A stretch of 64,000 bases of DNA from contig OX638370.1 of assembly GCA_951812925.1 (NCBI GenBank), positions 102,810,897 to 102,874,896 of the forward strand, given 5' to 3'. This DNA is from Calliopum simillimum. Taxonomy: Eukaryota > Arthropoda > Insecta > Diptera > Lauxaniidae. Under the pieces are notes generated by a model. That model was given only the letters and a program-made list of their open reading frames with translations, was not told the origin of the DNA and did no database searches. This document shows, in pieces, positions 57,095-64,000 of the stretch; position 1 is the first letter of the stretch, and each line of letters begins with the position of its first letter. The position numbers were made by a program, and so were the translations under genes.

Positions 57095-57585
57095 TGAACC
57101 AAGCCAAGACCAAGACCATAGCAATCTTAGTCATTGTCTTGGACATTGAGCCTTGGTTTTTATATTGAGTCTTGATTTTTGCATTATGCATTTGTCTCAG
57201 CCTTATAGGCTAGACAGACGACACCTTAAATCCGGATTATAGACTCAATAATGCAAATTTTTTTATTGCATGATTTTAGGCATTTTTTAAGTACCTATTT
57301 CATAGACATTGACAAAAAGAAAATTTCCCAATACTAGGGCCAAAAAATTCTAACTAGCTTTTCTGATTCTTATATCACTATTAATCTTGTTTTTGATGTT
57401 TTAAAGTTTTTTGGCCCATGAATTGGGAAATTTTCTTTTAGTCAATGTCTATGAAATAGGTACTTAAAAAATGCCTAAAATCATGCAACAAAAAGATTTG
57501 CATTATTACGTCTACAAGCCGGATTTAAGTTGTCGTCTGTCCAGCCCGTTAGTCTTGGTCTTGTTTTTGGTCTTGATCTTGTTCA
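57095..57585. mobile_element. Third ACCAAG-type element, in cassette A intron 3
   Basis: Opens AACCAAGCCAAGACCAAGAC and closes with TTAGTCTTGGTCTTGTTTTT, the same CTTGGT arrays as at 7475. Clear TAGTGATGAG termini are not present. It ends within about 10 bp of the splice donor at 57590 and is itself split by the foldback at 57208-57546. Confidence 0.6.
57208..57546. mobile_element. Foldback element nested in the ACCAAG copy
   Basis: Arms of about 125 bp (57208-57333, 57421-57546) are near-perfect inverted copies beginning GGCTRGACAGACGACA and including TTTAGGCATTTTTTAAGTAC. No target duplication recognised. Confidence 0.7.
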
Positions 57586-57590
57586 CATAC

Positions 57591-57722
57591 ATCTCACGAT
57601 CTTCCGGTTTTAAATCATTATAGATTTGTTGAAAATTTGTCGACTTAAAGTCCCAGGCACGTGTTGTAAAGAATTGCAATACTTCCAATCCAGTTGCTAC
57701 TTTTGTTTGAACACGAACCATG
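57591..57722 (-). CDS. Fatty acyl-CoA reductase, cassette A, exon 3
   Basis: MVRVQTKVATGLEVLQFFTT then RAWDFKSTNFQQIYNDLKPE, the FAR_C block (W.F...N...L...L...D+). 132 bases, same as cassette B exon 3. Acceptor ttatag; donor at|gtatgt at 57590, chosen because phase 2 matches exon 4. Confidence 0.88.
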
Positions 57723-57783
57723 CTATAAAGAGATGAATCTGTTATTGTAGGAACTATTAAGAAGGGTAAACATTTTAACGCAC

Positions 57784-58023
57784 AAGCGTCTCTGTCCGAA
57801 AATCATCAATAGAAAATCTACAATATACGCTGGTATCCACATAAACATGATCACACAAAACCAGTGATAGACTTTATTCATTGTCATATTGCCATCTGGA
57901 TACCATAGTCCAATTTCAAACGGATATTTAATGCCAAAATCACGTCCGACATCCATAACCCATTTCCAGGTGTGTTTCTTTTTCTCGGAAACCGTTAGAT
58001 TATAAACTGGGATACGTTGAGGT
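57784..58023 (-). CDS. Fatty acyl-CoA reductase, cassette A, exon 2
   Basis: PQRIPVYNLTVSEKKKHTWK, then EIGLWYPDGNMTMNKVYHWF and WIPAYIVDFLLMIFGQRRL. This is the start of the FAR C-terminal domain (WYP, then the hydrophobic HxxPAxxxD segment). 240 bases, equal to cassette B exon 2. Donor gtgcgt at 57783 is non-ideal but phase-correct. Confidence 0.88.
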
Positions 58024-58282
58024 CTTGCGGAAAAAGAAAAAGAAAATTAAAAAATTTAATAAGATAAAAAAGACTCAACAGGAAAATGTGAAGTAAAATG
58101 TGTTGTTCGAGTTTAGTTTTGAAGGAATACGTTTGAAATCTCTGAATGATTTTTGAATTTGAGATACAATTTTCAAGATTTTTTTAAAGAAGACTGGTAA
58201 TTTTTTCTTGTTACAACATTATTTTTACTACTTTCCCGCAGAGTCTTTATAAATATTAAATTTTCTAAATTTACGTCCATAC

Positions 58283-58481
58283 TTAGTTTCCATTGAATGA
58301 TAATGATACGGCATAAGGATGATCCCATTGGTTGCTGTGTCCACTGGTATCACTTCCGATTTAAGCTCACCATTGCAAAGCATCGAACGTATAACACCTT
58401 TACCAGCGCCAATCAATACACCAGTTGGACCGTTCATATTGTCCACCCATCCTGGAAGTGGTTCTTGTGCAGCTGGTGTGA
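58283..58481 (-). CDS. Fatty acyl-CoA reductase, cassette A, exon 1 of those visible
   Basis: TPAAQEPLPGWVDNMNGPTG, IGAGKGVIRSM and EVIPVDTATNGI: the end of the Rossmann (NAD_binding_4) part of FARs, which turn acyl-CoA into fatty alcohol with NADPH. The catalytic YxxxK lies upstream of this segment in the family and is not seen. Acceptor tttag at 58482 with phase 1 in. No exon encoding the N-terminal 250 residues was found between here and cassette B, so the 5' part is missing, outside the window, or shared with B. Confidence 0.85.
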
Positions 58482-59205
58482 CTAAACAGGTTTTGGAGGA
58501 GAGATTAAGATGTAAATATTTTTTTTTCTTATTGTTAGTGGAGTTTTTATGTAATTATGTTTATCCCTGATTCTTGTACTTGCAAAACTTAAACTTATAA
58601 TTTTGAAAAGTACTGACATTGCTTAAAATCGAGGGTTTTTTTTTTAAAACACAACTTTTCACAAAAACTTAAACTGCTACTAAATTCGGTCTCAGACAAA
58701 TGCTGTATATACAAACACTACTACTCCTTGTGGTTTAAAGTGAAATACAACAAGATGTGTACCATTTGTAGATAATATACACAGATAATACACATCATAT
58801 GAATGCATAAGTCACCACAGCAATAGTTTGTATGGTAAAAAGAAATGTTGAGAATAGTTGAGAATGCTACGTATAAAATGAGTAAAGGAATAAACAAAAC
58901 AACTAGCAGATGGCTTAAGAACAAAAACATTTTGTCATATGAATTTGTTGCGAGAACCATCAAGAAAGTTCCTGCTAACGCCACAGCGGAAAATGACAAT
59001 TATACAGCAGAGATGAAAAAAAAAAAATAACACAGGCACACAAATGAAAAAATGGAATGAGCTTTTGACTGAACATACATATGTACCCTTGCGTACTTTT
59101 TGACGCTGAGTCCGAATCCGAGGTCAGAATTGCTCGTGTGCCTACAGAATTTTGATTTTTGAACTTTTCTGAGTGGATTCTTACTTCATTTACGTTTGCC
59201 GTTCA
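58482..59205. other. Intron or gap 5' of cassette A
   Basis: AT-rich, no FAR N-terminal motif (such as TGxTGFxG) found in any frame I read. Confidence 0.4.
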
Positions 59206-59210
59206 GGCAT

Positions 59211-60493
59211 TAGACCGGGTCGATTATGTATGAAGTAAAATAAAATCATCCTGAAACCGACTCAAAAGTTAGAAAGACTCTTAAAAAGGATTACTGCATC
59301 ATTATACTCTACACCCAGGTAATACTCACTTTGTCCTTCCATTTGTAACGAAGAGAGGGAGGCGTGGCAGGTATGGAAAAGTATATATATTCTTGATCAG
59401 CGTCACCTTCTGAGTCGATGTAGCCATGTCCGTCTGTCTGGCTGGTTGGCTGGCTGGCTGGCTATGTGTGGAAATACATTTTTACGGAAAACTGAGCAAG
59501 ATAATTCAATGAAATTTAGTACACTGACTTCGTAGTTAAAGTTAGTTTGAGAGATTGAAAATCAGCAAAATCAGCCAACGGACACGCCTACCGCCCATAC
59601 AAAAAATTTATTAAAAACCCCACTTGAAGTGTATTTTTGACGACAATGCTGCCAAAATACACATAAGTACTAGGAATGGTTAGCGCAAGCTTTGAGCAAA
59701 ACCTGAGTGAAATCGGACAAGAGGGCGTGGCACCTCCCATACAAGAAAAAGTTTCAAAATGCTATACTGGATGTGTTTTTTGAGATAATCGAACGAAATT
59801 TCACTCAGATAATAAGAATAGTAAATACAGACTTCCAGCAAAAACTGGGTGAAATCGGACAAGAGGGCGTGGCACCTCCCAAATAACCAAAAGTTTCAAA
59901 ATGGCATACTGAAAGAGTTTTTTGAGATAGTCCAACTAAATTTCACCCAAACACTAAGGGCTATAAATGAAACTCTGAGCAAAAACTTGGACAAGAGGGC
60001 GTGGCACATTCTCTATATGTAAAATTGTCGAAATACTGCAGTGTAGGGTATTTAATGTTTGGCCAGGCCATAGGTTACACCCTTATTATTATAAAATGTT
60101 TCAAAAAATTCTGAAAAAACTTACACTTATTTTTTTGAACAATTCTAAGCCTTTTTTACCATATACACTTTTTTCGCTAGATGACTCTCCTTTGAGTAAA
60201 AAATCGTTTTCCCGGACACGTTATTAAAAAACGTGAAAAAATTGATTTTTGGAATCGAATATTATCTATACCCAAAAAAAAAAATAAAAAAATAGTAAAA
60301 AACAAATTTTAAACGCCAAAATTTTTGAAAGAACATAATCTATGTTTCTAAATAACATGCTTAGAATCAAAAGTGCTCTATCTTTCAGAATGAATAAAAA
60401 AAAAAAATAAAAATGATGCAGCTATCGTTTTTAAGAGTCCCTCTAGCTTTTGAGTCGGTTTCGGAATGAATCTAAATTTCGAGCTGGTCTAAT
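59211..60493. mobile_element. GACCGGGTCGA-family element split by mini-me copy 3
   Basis: Left end TAGACCGGGTCGATTATG with GAAACCGACTCAAAAG after it; right end CTTTTGAGTCGGTTTCGG...GAGCTGGTCTA. TA at both outer ends. Interior text matches the 19957 copy. A mini-me-like element separates the halves. Confidence 0.65.
59302..60090 (-). mobile_element. mini-me/INE-1-like element, copy 3 (reverse)
   Basis: Reverse-oriented copy: the - strand runs TAAGGGTGTAACCTATGGCC at 60090 down to the CCTGGGTGTAGAGTATAA-type tail at 59302, with GACAAGAGGGCGTGGCACC units and a GGCTGGCTGGC run between. Confidence 0.65.
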
Positions 60494-61096
60494 GTTTAGG
60501 AATACATTCCACCACATTTGGTTAAAGAATGAAAAAAACATTTTTCTTAAGAGCTGGAACATATAAGGGAGTATTATTTTCGGATATGCCCATATATGAT
60601 TGCATCATAGCTCAGTCGTCGATCTCTTAAAAAGTGATAATGATAATTTAGTGTCTACATTTTGCAACAATATCGAAGCAAATGAAGATTAGCTTGTAAT
60701 ATACAATACGTTTATAACAAAACGTTTTTGTGGCTTATATTGTACATCTAAATAAATCAAAATATAAAAAAAACAGTTATTAAATAAGTCAAGGTTAATA
60801 TCTATTCATCCTCAACACGTTCATCTGAAGATACTTAAAAATATATATTTATGTATGGTAAAAAAAAGACAATAAAACAAAACTCACGTACGAATGATAT
60901 TTATGTAACGCATTTTTTTTAAATTTTCAGTTTTTTTTTATTAAAAAATATGTAAAAAAAATTCGTAACAAAATTTACAAACATAGTAAAACCCATAACA
61001 AAAGAATGAATGGTTAATAATGTAATTGATATGGCTTAAAACAACGTCTAACTATTATTCCCCTATGTATACATATTATTAAGATTATAAATAAAT
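60494..61096. other. Between cassettes, 3' flank of cassette B
   Basis: AT-rich; no FAR exon or clear element recognised. Confidence 0.4.
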
Positions 61097-61190
61097 TTAG
61101 AACATGGCAAGTACTCCAGTCCACTTGAGTACATAGTAGATAAATAGGCCAACAATCACAGTTTTGCTGATTTTATCAACAGCCCACATG
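61097..61190 (-). CDS. Fatty acyl-CoA reductase, cassette B, last exon
   Basis: MWAVDKISKTVIVGLFIYYV then LKWTGVLAMF and stop at 61097-61099. C-terminal hydrophobic anchor like that of cassette A but with a shorter tail. Acceptor ttttag. Confidence 0.85.
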
Positions 61191-61259
61191 CTAAAATATA
61201 AAATTAAAAGAATAATTGTTTAATAAGCAAATGATATAAAAGATTTAGCATATAATTAC

Positions 61260-61388
61260 ATTTTCAAGTTTCTTCGGGCTTTTGGTAAATCTTCATCCTT
61301 TTCTTTGAGTATATATTTTCTAGCGCCCAAGGCACAATAGGTCATGTATTCTTCTTCAGTATTTGGCGGATCCATATTCATATTGTAA
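61260..61388 (-). CDS. Fatty acyl-CoA reductase, cassette B, exon 4
   Basis: YNMNMDPPNTEEEYMTYCAL then GARKYILKEKDEDLPKARRN, homologous to cassette A exon 4. 129 bases, phase 2 in and out. Donor gtaatt at 61259. Confidence 0.85.
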
Positions 61389-61446
61389 CTAAAATGAACA
61401 AATGTTAACATTACACTATAAACATATATGTTTGTATATAACTTAC

Positions 61447-61578
61447 ACTTCTTTATCTTTTTCCGTTAGGTTTTGCCATAATGCTGCATAATTATCGGAT
61501 TTAAACGTCCACGGATGTAGCGTGAAAAATTGTAAAACTTCTAAGCCAATGGAGATCTTTTGCTGTACACGCAGCATG
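61447..61578 (-). CDS. Fatty acyl-CoA reductase, cassette B, exon 3
   Basis: MLRVQQKISIGLEVLQFFTL then HPWTFKSDNYAALWQNLTEK. 132 bases; donor gt|gtaagt at 61446. Pairs residue by residue with cassette A exon 3. Confidence 0.88.
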
Positions 61579-61651
61579 CTTTAGAAAAGAGTTGAGTTAT
61601 ACGCTTGAATATCTAAAGAAAACAATCCCGTTGAAAACAATTTTTACTTAC

Positions 61652-61891
61652 AAACGCTTTTGGCCAAGTATTAACATTAGAAAATCAAGGAAATATGCTG
61701 GCAACCAATGGAACATCATCACGTTGAAGGCATGATACAATTTATTTGTTGTCACACATGGATCTGGATACCAGAGTCCAACATTTAATGGATATTCTTG
61801 GTTAATTTTTTTGCTCATGTCTATGATGTAGCCCAGGTGCTGTTTGCGATGTTCGGCATTTGTTATGTTGTATACTGGTATATCGACAGGC
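61652..61891 (-). CDS. Fatty acyl-CoA reductase, cassette B, exon 2
   Basis: PVDIPVYNITNAEHRKQHLG, then NVGLWYPDPCVTTNKLYHAF and WLPAYFLDFLMLILGQKRL. 240 bases, donor gtaagt at 61651. Same domain position as cassette A exon 2. Confidence 0.9.
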
Positions 61892-61950
61892 CTATAGAAG
61901 TCGAAAACGTGTGATATACTTAGGGGCATATGTATAAAGACAATTCTTAC

Positions 61951-62149
61951 CGCTTGGCCAATTTATTGAATTCATATGGAATAACAAGCAGTCCATTGAT
62001 GGCATAATCCACGGGTATCACTTCTGATTTGTTGTTTTGATCGACAAGCACCGAACGAATGACTCCTTTGCCACAGCCAATCATAAGACCGGTAGGTCCA
62101 TTAAGATTATCAACCCAACCAGGTAGAGGTTCATAAGCGGCAGGCGAAA
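61951..62149 (-). CDS. Fatty acyl-CoA reductase, cassette B, exon 1 of those visible
   Basis: SPAAYEPLPGWVDNLNGPTG, IGCGKGVIRSV and EVIPVDYAINGLLVIPY. 199 bases, identical in length and entry phase (1) to cassette A exon 1. The N-terminal exons of this gene must lie upstream (above 62149) and were not found before the window ends. Confidence 0.9.
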
Positions 62150-63300
62150 CTAAATATGGATATGGCAACGGGAACGTTTTTATTTAAACACTTTTAAGTT
62201 TTAGGTTTAATTTACCATTTCACAATATATGCGCACCACTGGTTAAACCATATTTGATGGATTTTTTTTTTTTTTTTCGTTTATGTATGTGTGTAATGTT
62301 TTACATTGTGTGTGAGTGTTAACCCTTAATTCAAACAGTGCAAACTTTTCTTAAAGTAATATATAAATGTCTTTAAATTTTCTGCAGAGTTTAAGAATCG
62401 ATTTCAGGATATAAAGCTAGCAACATCATGTTATTATCTTTACTTTCACAAAAATGAACTCGCCCCACTTTCAAAATAAACGGCTCATATATGAGCCATT
62501 CTGTTTCAAAACTCGTTTTTTCCATACTATAGGGTGTAATCGATAATGGGGGATGATCGAGCAGGCTTAGACTAATAAAAAATTGCAACTGAGGGAGGGG
62601 GTCTAAAATGAGTGTACCCCCTGAGGAGTGAGTTATTGGGTTAAAACTGATTTTCTGATTTATTTTACCAAAAAATATTTTCTTGGATCCCCCTTACGTT
62701 TTAGAGAAAATTATTTTACGGAAAACTTTTAGGTAATTGTATGAGCTTTCTAATAGTTTATTTTATTTATAGGGATTAAAAAGATTTCTCAAAATTCTGG
62801 ACCTTTAAAGTTGATATTTTAAATTTTTTTTCCCTTTTTATGACCTTAGCGGCCATTTAAGTACGAAAAAGTTTCTTTTAACATTCCTATTATAGCTAGA
62901 AGTTTCCCAAAACAAAAATGTCTCTAAAACGTTATGGTGACCCAAGAAAATTTTTTTTTGGAAAACAATTCAGAGAATCAATTTTAACCCTAAACTGCTC
63001 AGCGGAACATTTTAAACCCGCTTCATGTCCAAATTTTTGCTAGTATAGGCCTCCTCTAGCGCCTCCCAGAAACTTCGATTGCACCATGTATAACATGAAC
63101 TGAGTTGTTAATGAGAAATATTAGTTAATTGTACACTTTGTAAGCCTTTCAAATTTGTTTTATCAGAAAGTATCCTAGTGTCGAAGTTACAGCGCGGCAA
63201 AAAGTAGCGTTCGTTTCAAAACTAAGACAACAGAATGCTAATTTAAACAAAAAAACCTTAATATCAGAATATTTTATTTGAGGGAAAACACAACATTCGA
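62150..63300. other. Intron or flank 5' of cassette B
   Basis: AT-rich; nothing recognised as coding. Any upstream FAR exon must be small or beyond the window. Confidence 0.35.
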
Positions 63301-63329
63301 AAAGGATCGAAGGATTCGAAAAGTATCGT

Positions 63330-63960
63330 AATATATCTATGCACTAAAAAATGGTAGTTATGGATTTACAAATTTTTTTGTATTAAACTGCGATTTTTTT
63401 TTTTTTCAAAAAAGTTTGAAATTTATTCCAAAAAAAGTATGAAATTTATTCCAAAATAGTTAAAGATATCTACACACTAAAAAACGATAGCTTACTTTTC
63501 TTACTTTTGATTCCCTTGAGTATTGATTTAAAAATTTTTTTTATATTAAAATCCGATTTTTTTCCAAAAAATTTTGAAATTTATACCAAAAAAAGTATGA
63601 AATTTATTCCAAAATGGTTTAAGATACCTACACACTAAAAAACTCTAATTAACTTTTCTTACTTTTGATTCCCTTTAATATTGATTTAAAACTTTTTTTC
63701 CAAAAAAGTTTGAAATTTATATCAAAAAAGTATGAAATTTATTCCAAAATAGTTTAAAATATCTACACACTAAAAAATGATAGTTTATTTTTCATACTTT
63801 TGATTCCCTTTAGCATTGATTTAAAACTTTTTTGGTATTAAAATCCGATTTTTTCCAAAAAAGTTTGAAATTTATACCAAAAATGTATGAAATTTATTCC
63901 AAATTGGTGTAAATTAATACTTTTTGTTTTGACATTATTATTGTTAGAATTTTTAAAGAT
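63330..63960. repeat. Tandem satellite of about 157 bp
   Basis: The phrase TATGAAATTTATTCC begins repeats near 63441, 63599, 63733 and 63889 (spacing 158, 134, 156). Each unit includes CTACACACTAAAAAA and CTTTTGATTCCCTT. About four units, one shortened. Confidence 0.75.
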
Positions 63961-64000
63961 TTGGATAAGTTTTGGAAGATTTTATCTTTCTTTTTGCAAT

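Noticed and set aside
58721..58999. Hydrophobic 92-codon - strand frame as the missing FAR N-terminus
   Set aside because: It lacks the TGxTGFxG nucleotide-binding motif and any FAR similarity.

Overview
The window is an AT-rich, repeat-laden stretch of an insect genome. Intron-split genes, long introns full of short inverted-repeat transposons, and the gene content point to a higher dipteran, most likely a tephritid-type fruit fly with a large genome. The organism is an inference; nothing in the window names it. Gene order (Strn-Mlck, a Cyp4aa1-like P450, then two fatty acyl-CoA reductase units) fits what I remember of Drosophila melanogaster 2R, but that synteny was not checked.

Layout. 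(1) 247-20782, + strand: the 3' part of Stretchin-Mlck, 12 coding exons: Ig domains, one fibronectin III domain, a Ser/Thr kinase domain, a calmodulin-binding segment and a low-complexity tail, with a poly(A) signal near 21252. All splice phases agree. A three-exon gene on the - strand (558-2057; YqaJ-type nuclease fold, 458 aa) is nested in the first visible intron. A possible internal promoter and short first exon lie at 10281-10623. (2) 21300-23380: repeats only. (3) 23385-28914, - strand: an intact four-exon CYP4 P450 of 501 aa, best read as Cyp4aa1. (4) About 29-56 kb: a gene-poor, transposon-rich desert. It holds a degraded Ty1/copia element, a dead mariner with another element inserted in its last codons, mini-me/INE-1-like elements, many inverted-repeat MITEs nested in one another, minisatellites in opposed orientations and an 820-bp heptamer array. 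(5) 56714-62149, - strand: two tandem sets of fatty acyl-CoA reductase C-terminal exons with nearly identical exon structure. No N-terminal exons are visible for either. (6) 62.2-64 kb: no gene seen; a satellite of about 157 bp at the end.

How the genes relate. They are unrelated in function: a muscle giant protein/kinase, a putative nuclease, a P450 and lipid reductases. I found no operon-like or defence-like system. The most distinctive features are the duplicated reductase 3' cassettes that may share one 5' half outside the window, an ACCAAG-rich hAT-like element that abuts a splice donor in one cassette, and the density of nested, recognisable transposition events.
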